Shown one piece after another: positions 1 through 7,936 of a stretch of DNA of 19,739 bases. Made by a program: the position numbers and the translations under genes. Under the pieces are notes generated by a model that had not been told where the DNA came from, did no database searches, and was given only the letters and a program-made list of their open reading frames with translations. Where the stretch lies: the NCBI GenBank assembly GCA_900770515.1, contig CAAHDP010000092.1, forward strand, positions 1 through 19,739, written 5' to 3'. Within the stretch, counting starts at the first letter, position 1, and every line of letters starts with the position of its first letter. The stretch comes from an uncultured Prevotella sp. Lineage in GTDB: Bacteria > Bacteroidota > Bacteroidia > Bacteroidales > Bacteroidaceae.

Positions 1-133
1 GATTACGAGACTACGGACTCGCTTTTCTATTGTACGAACAGGGCCTTGGCGTCTGTGGGTACGAACTTATTCGTGAATTATTCATATTTATAAAATTAAT
101 TTTGAACAGTTACTTATAGTGCAACTTCATCAT
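1..133. other. window edge, unresolved
   Basis: Two plus-strand frames are open from the window edge. One ends with TAA at 91-93 and would finish in NLFVNYSYL. The other ends with TAG at 117-119 and would finish in LILNSYL. Base composition drops to AT-rich after about position 75, which fits the 3' end of a gene entering from the left, but neither tail is recognisable and the two frames cannot be told apart. No gene is called. Confidence 0.3.
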
Positions 134-484
134 TTAATCTCTTGTTACAAAATACAACACATACTTTTCTCCCTGTGAAATTTTCACATAGCACCCCTCT
201 TGAGGGATTTCATCCTCAACCAAGAGTTTTATTTCAGAATTGACCGTAACTGACGTAATGACTTTCAACGGAGAATTTTCTCTCGTTGAAATCAAAACAT
301 CAACACCATGCAGAACTTCATCTGATGATAACATCACATCACCATCCTTTTCATAAAGGGACAAGTCTCCTTTAGTTATTGTTCTATGAGTTCCTTGCCA
401 ATGCTTATTTATACAACTTATGGTTGTAGAATATCCCAAAAATGGGACAAGCACCATTAAACATACAAAACAAATTTTCTTCAT
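134..484 (-). CDS. small exported protein, DUF3244-like
   Basis: The product is 116 residues. The start is placed at the internal ATG (MKKICFVCLMVL) rather than an upstream in-frame ATG at 535, because the chosen start begins a clean signal peptide (about residues 1-19) and lies just downstream of a TAnnTTTG promoter element. The mature part is a short beta-rich domain: a W-x-G-x-H-R-T opening, a DGDVML strand, a VDVLISTRENSP segment and a final GCYVKISQGEKYVLYFV strand pair. This matches the general pattern of the Bacteroidales DUF3244 family (small secreted Ig-like proteins of unknown role). The family call is from pattern memory. It diverges from the TPR regulator at 752, a gene pairing common in Bacteroidales, so the regulator may act on it. 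Confidence 0.6.
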   Translation of the reverse strand: MKKICFVCLMVLVPFLGYSTTISCINKHWQGTHRTITKGDLSLYEKDGDVMLSSDEVLHGVDVLISTRENSPLKVITSVTVNSEIKLLVEDEIPQEGCYVKISQGEKYVLYFVTRD

Positions 485-501
485 AATTATTTTTTTTGAT
501 G

Positions 502-509
502 CAAAAGTA
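502..509 (-). promoter_or_regulatory. -7 element of the DUF3244-like gene
   Basis: On the minus strand TACTTTTG matches the Bacteroidota TAnnTTTG element and is followed by C. It lies 17 bases before the ATG at 484, so the 5' leader would be very short. No TTTG lies at the expected 19-21 base distance. Confidence 0.5.
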
Positions 510-539
510 CTACAAAACAAACATATATTGGGCATATTT

Positions 540-607
540 GAGTTTACTTGTAATTTCCTTTTTTATTTTTAGAGCTTTAATATACAAAGTAAACAAATCG
601 TAAACTC
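540..607. promoter_or_regulatory. GTAAAC repeat cluster in divergent spacer
   Basis: GTAAAC occurs at 589-594 and 600-605, 11 bases apart (one helical turn), and its complement GTTTAC at 542-547. The outer copies extend to an 8-base inverted repeat, GAGTTTAC (540-547) and GTAAACTC (600-607). The cluster sits between two divergent promoters and is a candidate operator for a factor controlling the DUF3244-like gene and the TPR regulator. The function is inference. Confidence 0.35.
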
Positions 608-723
608 ATGACTAAAAACAACAAACACTTATCACTTCTTTGCTATATGTTCAAAATACTTTTTCTCATGTTCCATTTAAATAAAAATAACGGATTTTTC
701 TTTTATATTCCAAATAAAATCTG

Positions 724-731
724 TACTTTTG
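724..731 (+). promoter_or_regulatory. -7 element of the TPR regulator gene
   Basis: TACTTTTG fits TAnnTTTG and ends 20 bases before the ATG at 752. The upstream stretch is T-rich without a clear TTTG at the normal spacing. The same octamer is used by the divergent gene. Confidence 0.5.
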
Positions 732-751
732 TTTAAAAATAAGAAAAAGCA

Positions 752-2503
752 ATGAAAAATATCTCCATTTTACTTTTGGTAAGCATGTTGATTTCTTGTA
801 CCCCCCAAGAGAACAACAAAAAGTTGGCTAACATTGAGCGAATCATGCTAGCTTATCCTGATAGTGCACTTACTCTCCTCCAAAAAGACTCTGCCTCTAT
901 ATGTGAAATGGGTAAAGATGCACAAATGCACTATCAAATCACTCTGTTCAGAATCAATGATCTGCAATATAAGCCACACACGAGCGACAGCATGATGCTA
1001 AAGGTTGCAGAGTATTTTGAGAAGAGAAACAACAAAGTTTTGCTGAGTCAGGCATACTATTGCCTGGGGTGTATCTATAGAGACCTTAACAATCACCCAA
1101 AAGCTATCAACTATTTCTTAAAAGCAACCACAACTGACAGTATTAATGCTCCTAAAGAAATGTTGGGCAGAAGTTATTACCAATTATCCGATCTTGAGGA
1201 CAACAGACTCAATAAGCAGCAAGCACTGCTATATTGCAAAAAAGCTTATAGTTACATTAAACAAGCAGAAGATTATGGATTAACAAATGCCTGTCTGATG
1301 GATATGGGGCATTATTACTATGACTTAGGGAAAATAAAAGAATACTCCTCATTCACAAAAATTGCCAAAAAGAACATCTTGGAAGACCATGATACTTTGA
1401 ACTTAAGACGTTTTATCGTTTTTGAAGGAGAAAATGCTGTTTATAGCAACAATCAGCAAAAACTGAAAAAGCTCATACTTGAAGCTAAAAAGGAACTTAC
1501 TCCTGAGCAACTGCAAGACTGGGGTATCAATATGATGCAAGGATATCTGCATAAATTCCTTCATCAACAAGACTCTGCCTTATATTATTTCCAGAAAGGA
1601 TTGAACACAGAAGACCTTTGGAGAAAATACGAGGCCAGCATTGCCATGTCCGAAACGAAAGCTGACGAAAACAAATACGAAGAAGCTTGGACCGTGCAAA
1701 AAGAAGCAATAAAGCTAAAGAACGAAATAGATTCCATCGACAACAAGTCGGAGGCTGAAAAGATGAAGGCTGCCTATAATTACGAAGAAGAAGTGGCTAA
1801 AAGAGAGGAAGCCGAAGAGGCTAGATACCATTTCATGCTTGGTATCATGGTTGCCATCTGCTGCATCCTCGGATTATCATTTTTTGTTCTGTATCTCAAG
1901 TATTCCTCTAAGAAAAAGGAACTGTTGCAACTAAGGGTTATTGCTCAGCAAAACAAAGAAATAACCCAACAGAAGACGCACATACAAAGCCAAGATACAC
2001 TGATACAATGTCAGAAAACACAGATAGAGAATCAAAATGAGAATATCCAAAAGCTGGAAAACAGAAACAACCACTTATCGAAATATGAACTATTGTCAAG
2101 TGATGCGAGAAATTGTAAAATTGGTGAGCAAATCCATTTCCATGAAGACAAATGGAATCAATTCAGAATGTCTGAGGCATACACCCATTTACACCGCATG
2201 ATCAATGATGGCCTGATGAATTACAAAGCTTCTGATTACAAGAAAGCCATCTCTGCAATAAAAGAAGAAATTGACAAGTTGTTTAATGACTATGGCAACC
2301 GTCTCAAGGCCGCATTCCCTGAAATAAAAGATTCGCAAATCACTTTTGCCTATCTTGTAAAAGCAGATGTCAAATTCAGCAATATTGCTATCCTGTTAAA
2401 CAAAAGCAAACCTAGCATCACAAAGACTTGCAAGGGATTCTTACAGCTTCTTGAAAAGCCATATACAACCAAAGAACTCATTGAATTCTTGCAGAACTTC
2501 TAA
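752..2503 (+). CDS. TPR membrane regulator with LuxR-like HTH
   Basis: The 583-residue protein starts with a short hydrophobic leader ending in LISC (Cys16), which reads as a lipobox. Residues about 25-345 are helical with TPR-like units, for example SQAYYCLGCIYRDLNNHPKA and a QDSALYYFQKGL unit. One transmembrane helix lies at about 361-384, followed by basic KYSSKKKE. Residues about 385-445 are a Gln/Asn/Lys-rich coiled coil (QQNKEITQQKTHIQSQ). The C-terminus has a helix-turn-helix-like segment (about 520-570: FAYLVKADVKFSNIAILLNKSKPSI) resembling LuxR-type output domains. Such one-component TPR-TM-HTH proteins are common in Bacteroidales and are thought to sense outside the inner membrane and bind DNA inside. 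A lipid anchor plus a transmembrane helix would tether the sensor at both ends. The ligand and targets are unknown; the divergent DUF3244-like gene is the obvious candidate. Confidence 0.75.
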   Translation: MKNISILLLVSMLISCTPQENNKKLANIERIMLAYPDSALTLLQKDSASICEMGKDAQMHYQITLFRINDLQYKPHTSDSMMLKVAEYFEKRNNKVLLSQAYYCLGCIYRDLNNHPKAINYFLKATTTDSINAPKEMLGRSYYQLSDLEDNRLNKQQALLYCKKAYSYIKQAEDYGLTNACLMDMGHYYYDLGKIKEYSSFTKIAKKNILEDHDTLNLRRFIVFEGENAVYSNNQQKLKKLILEAKKELTPEQLQDWGINMMQGYLHKFLHQQDSALYYFQKGLNTEDLWRKYEASIAMSETKADENKYEEAWTVQKEAIKLKNEIDSIDNKSEAEKMKAAYNYEEEVAKREEAEEARYHFMLGIMVAICCILGLSFFVLYLKYSSKKKELLQLRVIAQQNKEITQQKTHIQSQDTLIQCQKTQIENQNENIQKLENRNNHLSKYELLSSDARNCKIGEQIHFHEDKWNQFRMSEAYTHLHRMINDGLMNYKASDYKKAISAIKEEIDKLFNDYGNRLKAAFPEIKDSQITFAYLVKADVKFSNIAILLNKSKPSITKTCKGFLQLLEKPYTTKELIEFLQNF

Positions 2504-2529
2504 AAAAACTTCTGTAGTTTCATGAACAA

Positions 2530-2572
2530 CAATGCCACTTCACACACCTTATTAGTGTGCAAAGTGGCATTG
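2530..2572. terminator. two-tier hairpin between convergent genes
   Basis: An 11-bp perfect stem (CAATGCCACTT at 2530-2540 with AAGTGGCATTG at 2562-2572) encloses a second 5-bp stem (CACAC with GTGTG) and a short loop, separated by a 2x2 mismatch. It lies between the stop of the TPR regulator and, one base away, the stop of the lipoprotein gene. Neither side has an adjacent U-tract, so it is read as a bidirectional terminator or 3'-end stabilising structure rather than a textbook intrinsic terminator. Confidence 0.6.
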
Positions 2573-2573
2573 A

Positions 2574-3071
2574 TTACATGACGTTGAACGAGCAGTAACA
2601 CGTTGTGTCTCTGTATCCGTCTGTTGTCTCTATTCTCATTTTTTTCCCAACCCGATACGTCCCTTTCGTGTATTTCTGACGTACATTGCCCAAATCAATT
2701 TGAAATTTTCGGGCAGTGTTTGGTCGGATGCCAAGACCTATCTCTATAAAGGCAGCATTCTTCAATGGAATCTTTTTCCAACCTTTATTTTCCTTCTCGA
2801 TGAAGTAATCATAACCAACGATACAAGTCCATGGTGAATTGTTGGTTATAGTCAACGTGACAACTTGAGGTTTAGTCGTAAAATGCGTCTGCGAGAGTTC
2901 CAACCAAATGTTTCTTTGTACAGAATTGGTCTTTTCTGCAATTTTGGTCTCTTGCACGGATTTATTCTCTTGCACATTACTAACTAAAGCACTTGCTTCC
3001 GTTACTTGACTATTACTTTTGTCCCTAACAGAACATGAAAGGAACAATAAGCATACAAATATCCATTTCAT
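2574..3071 (-). CDS. lipoprotein with Ig-like domain
   Basis: The 165-residue product begins MKWIFVCLLFLSCS. Cys13 after FLS reads as a relaxed Bacteroidota lipobox. Residues about 20-55 are a Ser/Gln/Glu/Lys-rich linker (NVQENKSVQETKIAEKTNSV). The rest is a compact beta domain with VVTLTITNNSPW, a YDYFIEKENKGWKKI strand-turn-strand and a GTYRVGKKMRI strand. That layout resembles the bacterial Ig-like family with an LEK/IEK-W core (Big_14 type); the assignment is tentative. The gene follows the GH97 gene by 36 bases on the same strand with no terminator between, so co-transcription is likely. No enzymatic residues are evident; a surface or periplasmic binding role is inference. Confidence 0.6.
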   Translation of the reverse strand: MKWIFVCLLFLSCSVRDKSNSQVTEASALVSNVQENKSVQETKIAEKTNSVQRNIWLELSQTHFTTKPQVVTLTITNNSPWTCIVGYDYFIEKENKGWKKIPLKNAAFIEIGLGIRPNTARKFQIDLGNVRQKYTKGTYRVGKKMRIETTDGYRDTTCYCSFNVM

Positions 3072-3107
3072 ATTTTCAGCTAATATCGTTCAACATTCTG
3101 GTATTGA

Positions 3108-5069
3108 TTACTCCTGCGCAATGATACCGCCCTTAGGCAGCATCTCTACCTTGAGGTTTCCATTCTTATCTACCTTTACGGTCTTTACATGAGAGTCTGG
3201 CCAGAGAGCCTTCTTGTCCTTGCTTGCCGTCTCATAATAATAGGTAACGGTCTTGCCTGCGAGCATAGGCAACTTCAGGGTGAGCTTCATCAGCTGGTCG
3301 GTGCCATTCAAGCCAGCCACATACCATTTGTCGCCATGACGGCGAGCCACTACGGCATACTTGCCAGGATAACCTGCCACAAACTGGATCTCATCCCATG
3401 TGGTTGGTACACTCTTCAAGAAATCAATCTCGTGCTGAGGAAGCTCAGTGAGATTGTTAGGATAGATGGCGATACACTGGATGGCAGCCTGGTTCATGAT
3501 AGCCGCAGCCATCTCGAACACGTCGGTGGTATAACGGCGATGACGACTCTTGTTGTCACGAGACAAGCATTTGTTCATGATAGTGCCACCCCAATCCATG
3601 GAAGCCACGGCATTGCGGCAGAATGGGTGCATGGTCAACTCAAAGCCCTCTTGCTTGGCATGATAATCAGAGAAGAATACATTCTCGGAAGCAAGCACAG
3701 CCTCGCTGGAGATGAAGTTTGGATACATACGCTCCCAACCTCTTGGCAGGGTGCAACCATGGAAGATAACCTGTATGCCATAATCGTTGGCATCGCTGAG
3801 GATGTCTTCGTAGTTCTGCATGGTCTGCTGCTTGTCGCTACCGAAGAAGTCCACCTTGATTCCTTTTACGCCGATGCTCTTCATCCAAGCCATTTCCTTC
3901 TTGCGAGCCACGATGTTGTCCATACAGTTGCGTGGTCCCTGTGGGGCATCATTGGTCACACCATTGGAGTTGTACCAAAGCATCAGACTTACACCCTTGC
4001 TCTGGGCATAACGGCTCAGATCTGCTATCTTGTCTCTGCCAATCTGCGTATCCCAAAGGGCATCCACCAACACATACTCATAGCCCATGGTGGCTGCGAG
4101 GTCGATGAACTGTTTTTGGTCATTGTAGTTGCAAGAGGCGTCTTGCCAGATGAGCCAGCTCCAAGCATATTTTCCTACACCATACTTTTGGGATGCCTCA
4201 TAGCGAGGCTCCACTACATCATAAGGGATGGTGGTCTCCACCAATGGTTTCAGATCCTTACCCACGGTGATGGTGCGCCAAGGTGTGGAGCCTGGCAATG
4301 AGAACACGGCTTTGTTAGAGCCAATGCCATCGCCTTCTTCCTTCATAGGGAAAGCTATCTGGTAACCTTTGTTGGCATCATAATCGCTGATGTGGCAACC
4401 CGGATAATTGCCATGAGTGCCTGTCTCACTGACCAACACCCAGCCTTCGCCGCCTACCTTGAAGAGGCATGGGAAGGTATAGCCTCTGCCATAACCCGAC
4501 TTGGCTGTGAGCGGAGCATCTGGCTTGTAATCCTCCTCATAACTTGGCTTGGTACGGGCAAAGCCTATCAGAGGGTTGCTCTGTGGACTGAGAAAAGAGG
4601 TGGAAATCTTTGGCAGATTGAATGCCGTCTTCTCCTCATTAATAATAATATGTTGTGCCTTCAAGCCATCAAAGGTATAGCGGAAAGCCACGTCATTGTT
4701 GGACACATTGAAAGTAACGGTCATTGGCTCTTTCTTGCCATTGAGATAAGTCACGTTGAGCTGGTTGGCATGATAATCCACATGCGAAGCCTTGGCGGTA
4801 CGAAGGTCGTAGCTTTTATCAACCGTTGCCTCACTCTTCTTCTGAAAGGTCAAGCCCTGACTGAAATCTCCTACGTTGGCAAGGAGACCGAGCAAGGATG
4901 GCTCCATCATTCGTGTGCCAGCATAATCTACGGAATAATAGAGCTTGCCGTCTTGATCTTCTACCACGACATTCAGTTTACCATCAGGAGAACTGACGGT
5001 ACTTTTCTCCGCAAAGGCAGAGAGGGCTGTCATCAAAGACACTGCCACCAAAAGGAAATTCTTCTTCAT
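3108..5069 (-). CDS. GH97 glycoside hydrolase, retaining type
   Basis: The protein has 653 residues with a signal peptide at about 1-20 (MKKNFLLVAVSLMTALSAFA). It carries the GH97 layout: an N-terminal beta-sandwich (SSPDGKLNVVVEDQDGKLYY), a central (beta/alpha)8 barrel beginning near KYAWSWLIWQDASCNYNDQK, and a C-terminal beta domain. GH97 contains inverting alpha-glucosidases (SusB type) and retaining enzymes with an Asp nucleophile. This protein has KVDFFGSDKQ with Asp407 where SusB-type members have a Gly-rich VKTGYVG-like stretch, so it falls with the retaining, alpha-galactosidase-like group. Glu462 in LASENV lies 55 residues later, the spacing remembered for the Asp415/Glu470 pair of the retaining Bacteroides enzyme, and is the likely acid/base. 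Substrate is not fixed: alpha-galactoside or beta-L-arabinopyranoside are options. It likely acts in the periplasm. Confidence 0.9.
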   Translation of the reverse strand: MKKNFLLVAVSLMTALSAFAEKSTVSSPDGKLNVVVEDQDGKLYYSVDYAGTRMMEPSLLGLLANVGDFSQGLTFQKKSEATVDKSYDLRTAKASHVDYHANQLNVTYLNGKKEPMTVTFNVSNNDVAFRYTFDGLKAQHIIINEEKTAFNLPKISTSFLSPQSNPLIGFARTKPSYEEDYKPDAPLTAKSGYGRGYTFPCLFKVGGEGWVLVSETGTHGNYPGCHISDYDANKGYQIAFPMKEEGDGIGSNKAVFSLPGSTPWRTITVGKDLKPLVETTIPYDVVEPRYEASQKYGVGKYAWSWLIWQDASCNYNDQKQFIDLAATMGYEYVLVDALWDTQIGRDKIADLSRYAQSKGVSLMLWYNSNGVTNDAPQGPRNCMDNIVARKKEMAWMKSIGVKGIKVDFFGSDKQQTMQNYEDILSDANDYGIQVIFHGCTLPRGWERMYPNFISSEAVLASENVFFSDYHAKQEGFELTMHPFCRNAVASMDWGGTIMNKCLSRDNKSRHRRYTTDVFEMAAAIMNQAAIQCIAIYPNNLTELPQHEIDFLKSVPTTWDEIQFVAGYPGKYAVVARRHGDKWYVAGLNGTDQLMKLTLKLPMLAGKTVTYYYETASKDKKALWPDSHVKTVKVDKNGNLKVEMLPKGGIIAQE

Positions 5070-5146
5070 TCTAAATTATGTAAAATCGTTATGTTGTTAT
5101 TATGCTCCTATTGCCGATTGTAGTTTTTACACTTACAACGATTCTG

Positions 5147-5177
5147 CAAAGATACGCCAAAACATTGGGACTGCAAA
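5147..5177 (-). promoter_or_regulatory. promoter of the GH97 gene
   Basis: On the minus strand TTTG (5174-5177) is followed after exactly 19 bases by TATCTTTG (5147-5154), a full match to the Bacteroidota -33/-7 consensus. The predicted leader is about 70 bases. Together with the hairpin at 5242-5271 this separates GH97 from GH43 transcription. Confidence 0.75.
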
Positions 5178-5241
5178 ATATTTCCATACCTTTTTAGCAA
5201 AATAGGAACAAACAACAAAGTAAATGCTACATAAACGAAAG

Positions 5242-5271
5242 CGAGAATGCCGCAAGAAAACGACATTCTCG
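5242..5271 (-). terminator. hairpin after the GH43 gene
   Basis: CGAGAATG (5242-5249) pairs perfectly with CATTCTCG (5264-5271) around a 14-base loop, about 50 bases past the GH43 stop. On the minus strand it is followed by CTTTCGTTTATG, only weakly U-rich, so termination is likely but not certain. Confidence 0.45.
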
Positions 5272-5319
5272 TGCCAAAATACTTCTCACTTTGCTTTAAG
5301 AAGGAGTACAGAATGAGTT

Positions 5320-6405
5320 TCAGGGAATCTGCAGACCAGCAGTAGGTGTAACTCGCTTGATGGTACCATCAGCATTAAACTCCATCTTGTCGATGCACAC
5401 CTCGCGATGCACGCCAGGCTGATTGTGGAGATACTCCTTGTTGATGCGATGATAAACGATGTACCACTCATCTGTGCCCGGCTTCTGGATCACGGAGTTA
5501 TGGGCTGTACCATAAATCTCGTGCTGTGGGTCCTGGATCAAGACGATAGGATCCTTGGCTACCTCAATAGGACCAAGCGGAGACTTGGATGTTCCATAAG
5601 CCACATGATAGTTGGCAACACGCGTATCATCCACCGACCACATGAAGTAGTACAGACCATTGCGATAGAACACGTATGGTGCCTCACGATAAGCATAATC
5701 CTTCAGGCTTCCGCCCTTTGGAGTCATCACGGTAACGGTTTCGTCCTTAATCTTAGTCATACTTGGCTCCAACTCGGCACCTGCCATGAAACTGTTGCCC
5801 CAATAGAGGTAAGGCTTCTTCGATACGGGATCGATGAATACATCCACATCGATGAGCTGACCGTTGCAACCTGGATGATTCTTCGCCAGAAGAGGGTGAC
5901 CCAGGTCAACGAATGGACCTGTAGGAGAATCAGAAACCGCTACACCCATCTGCTTTCTGCCGTTGTCATTAGGACGGGCACTGAAATAGAGATAGTACTT
6001 GTAGCTGCCGTTCTTCTGCTTCACCTCTACAGCCGCCGGAGCCCAGAGATTGCCGTTAGCCCAGGAAATCTGGTCGCTCTTGGCATCGAGCACCACACCT
6101 TCGTTCTTCCACTCCTTCAGGTCGGAAGAAGAATATACGTAGTATTCATATCCACCCCAGCCCGGAAATCCATCGGTGGTAGAATAGATATAATACTTAC
6201 CCGTCTTGTTGGAATACAGGATTTCCGGGTCGGCATGAAAGCCTGGCAAGATTGGGTTGCACAATCCGCTGGCGACGACAGGCTGATTCTCATTGAGCGC
6301 ATGCCAGTTCTTGGCAGCCTTCTTTGCCGCATTAGCATTCATGGGCATTCCAAGAGCCAACGCAGCCATCATCAAGCCACCGATTGTCAGTTTTTGATTC
6401 ATCAT
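5320..6405 (-). CDS. GH43 family glycosidase, exported
   Basis: Taken from the ATG at 6405 the protein has 361 residues. An earlier in-frame ATG (6444) overlaps the predicted -7 element, and the chosen start opens a normal signal peptide (MMNQKLTIGGLMMAALALGM, cleavage after about residue 26). The single domain is a five-bladed GH43 propeller. The three catalytic acids are visible: Asp59 in GFHADPEI (general base), Asp186 in LIDVDVFIDP (pKa modulator) and Glu241 in YREAPYVFY (general acid). YYIYSTTDG and VAYGTSKSPLGP are typical blade motifs. There is no carbohydrate-binding module. GH43 members cleave arabinan, arabinoxylan or xylan side chains and some act on galactans; the substrate cannot be read here. 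It is likely periplasmic. It has its own promoter and lies just upstream of the GH97 gene on the same strand. Confidence 0.9.
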   Translation of the reverse strand: MMNQKLTIGGLMMAALALGMPMNANAAKKAAKNWHALNENQPVVASGLCNPILPGFHADPEILYSNKTGKYYIYSTTDGFPGWGGYEYYVYSSSDLKEWKNEGVVLDAKSDQISWANGNLWAPAAVEVKQKNGSYKYYLYFSARPNDNGRKQMGVAVSDSPTGPFVDLGHPLLAKNHPGCNGQLIDVDVFIDPVSKKPYLYWGNSFMAGAELEPSMTKIKDETVTVMTPKGGSLKDYAYREAPYVFYRNGLYYFMWSVDDTRVANYHVAYGTSKSPLGPIEVAKDPIVLIQDPQHEIYGTAHNSVIQKPGTDEWYIVYHRINKEYLHNQPGVHREVCIDKMEFNADGTIKRVTPTAGLQIP

Positions 6406-6441
6406 TGTCTTGTTATTAAATGTTTGTATTCTTTTTGCTTG

Positions 6442-6469
6442 CAAAAATACAATTTTTTATTCGAACAAA
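6442..6469 (-). promoter_or_regulatory. promoter of the GH43 gene
   Basis: TATTTTTG (minus strand, 6442-6449) fits TAnnTTTG. The nearest TTTG (6466-6469) is only 16 bases away, shorter than the usual 19-21, so the -33 part is doubtful. An AATGAT/ATCATT inverted repeat (6481-6501) lies just upstream, between this promoter and that of the HAD gene. Confidence 0.5.
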
Positions 6470-6537
6470 GGTACACAAATAATGATAAATATGTCATCAT
6501 TTCGTTCAAAACCTTCATTTTATTCAAATATTTATTG

Positions 6538-6545
6538 TATCTTTG
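6538..6545 (+). promoter_or_regulatory. -7 element of the HAD phosphatase gene
   Basis: TATCTTTG followed by C is a perfect TAnnTTTG element, 29 bases before the ATG at 6575. The region 19-21 bases upstream is T-rich but has no exact TTTG. Confidence 0.6.
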
Positions 6546-6574
6546 CCCTCAAATAGCAAAATCATATCAAAACA

Positions 6575-7399
6575 ATGGAAAAAGCAAAACAGATACCTTA
6601 CCATGCCATTGCCCTGGATTTGGATGGCACCCTGACCAACCACGAGAAAGTGGTTACCCCTAAGACCCGCGAAGCCTTGCTCAAGGCTGCAAGCCAGGGA
6701 GCCGTAATTATCCTTGCTTCCGGTCGCCCTACCTACGGCATCAAACCGGTGGCTGAATGTCTCGAACTGAACCAGCATGGAGGATACATCCTTTCTTATA
6801 ATGGTGGCAACATCGTGAATGCCCAGACTGGCGAAAAACTCTTCTCGCAGTTTCTGCCGGATGAAGTGATACCAGAATTATATGCCTATGCCAAGGAAAA
6901 AGGTCATGCCCTGCTGGGATATGCCGGCAACGAGATTATCACCGAGATGCCAGACGATGAGTATGTGAAAGAGGAGTCGCGCATCAACAAGATGAATATC
7001 CGAAAGGTGGATAACCTGTTTGAAGCCCTGGAACCTCATCCTACCAAGCTCCTCATGACTGGCGACCCTACCCTCATGCTCAAGGCGGAGGAGGAATTGG
7101 TGGAAAAATTGGGAGACAGAATGGATATCTTCCGCTCGGCTCCTTTCTTCCTGGAGCTGGTACCTAAGGGAATCGACAAGGCAAAATCGCTGACTCGCCT
7201 TCTGGCGAAAATCAATCTTACTCCTTCCGACATGATTGCCTTCGGCGATGGTTACAACGACCTGAGCATGCTGAAGCTTGCCGGCATGGGGGTGGCGATG
7301 GAGAATGCAGCCCCAGAAGTAAGAGCCGAAGCCGACTATGTTACCCTATCAAACGAAGAGGATGGCGTAGCCGCTGCCCTCGAGCATTTCGGAATGTAA
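6575..7399 (+). CDS. Cof-type HAD-IIB sugar phosphatase
   Basis: The 274-residue protein shows all four HAD motifs. Motif I is DLDGTLT with nucleophile Asp15 and acid Asp17; motif II is Ser49 in ILASGRP; motif III is Lys202 in PKGIDKAKSL; motif IV is GDGYND with Asp225 and Asp229. Between motifs II and III lies the large alpha/beta cap of subclass IIB, so this is a Cof/YidA-like phosphatase of the cytoplasm. Family members dephosphorylate sugar phosphates, flavin or other small phosphates; the exact substrate cannot be told. Length is normal. It diverges from GH43 and may help dispose of sugar phosphates made during glycan use, which is inference from context only. Codon use is ordinary and GC-richer than the TPR regulator. 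Confidence 0.9.
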   Translation: MEKAKQIPYHAIALDLDGTLTNHEKVVTPKTREALLKAASQGAVIILASGRPTYGIKPVAECLELNQHGGYILSYNGGNIVNAQTGEKLFSQFLPDEVIPELYAYAKEKGHALLGYAGNEIITEMPDDEYVKEESRINKMNIRKVDNLFEALEPHPTKLLMTGDPTLMLKAEEELVEKLGDRMDIFRSAPFFLELVPKGIDKAKSLTRLLAKINLTPSDMIAFGDGYNDLSMLKLAGMGVAMENAAPEVRAEADYVTLSNEEDGVAAALEHFGM

Positions 7400-7423
7400 A
7401 GATTCCAGCACATACGCCAGCAC

Positions 7424-7616
7424 GCCCTGAAAGGGCAGAAGCTCCTAGCCCAGGGCATCGCCCTGGGTATAATAGCAGTCAACAAGGCGCCCTGTAAGGG
7501 CAAAAGCTTCGTATATTGCCTGGTACTTGAAAGCTTTTGCCCGTACAGGGCGACAAACTTGCGTCAATGATTACCCAGGGCGATGCCCTGGGCTAGGAGC
7601 TTTTGGGCCTTCAGCC
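7424..7616. repeat. nested palindromic intergenic repeat
   Basis: A large inverted structure fills the convergent spacer. The 31-bp arms 7439-7469 and 7572-7602 are perfect reverse complements; each contains its own hairpin, CCCAGGGC-atc-GCCCTGGG. Inside them a second pair, 7488-7509 and 7531-7552 (22 bp, one mismatch), surrounds a 21-base loop. Outside lie GCCCTgaaAGGGC (7424-7436) and a related GGGC...GCCC hairpin (7604-7616). The motif GCCCTG-N-AAGGGC-AAAAGCT recurs. It resembles dispersed REP-like elements of Prevotella chromosomes (from memory) and may end transcription from both sides. Confidence 0.75.
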
Positions 7617-7621
7617 CGTAC

Positions 7622-7936
7622 CTGAACCACATGCGAAACTTCTGTTATATTACAACGACCTTAAAAAACGTCCCTTTTATTTTCTAAATTGTTCATTATT
7701 AGACGTTTTTATATTTTTTCGAAAACCAATTATATAAAAACGAAAGCATCCAACGCCAAAAATCACTAACTTTGCGCCCGTAAAAAAGAATATAGAATTT
7801 CCCAATAAACTTCAACTAAAATACTGTTTTTTTGAATAAGGGTGAGGCGATGAGCCTCATCCCCTATTGGAACAAACCTGATGACAATAGGCAATCCAAA
7901 AATACTTGCGAGAACGGGGAACTTGCAGGAAAGAGC
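7622..7936. other. non-coding spacer with an isolated -7 element
   Basis: No convincing gene is present. A good plus-strand -7 element, TAACTTTG followed by C, lies at 7767-7774 but has no TTTG upstream. AAAAACGTC and GACGTTTTT form an inverted repeat at about 7665-7715. Further on, a hairpin (about 7835-7868, GAGGC-GATGA-GCCTC core) and a CCTATTG/CAATAGG pair (about 7862-7892) suggest structured RNA. A small open frame from 7850 runs antisense into the regulator gene and is not supported. A short plus-strand RNA starting near 7780 is possible. Confidence 0.35.

Noticed and set aside
3189..6663. Long plus-strand open frames opposite the GH97 and GH43 genes
   Set aside because: They lie antisense to well-supported glycosidases, have no recognisable domains and cross gene ends without their own promoter.
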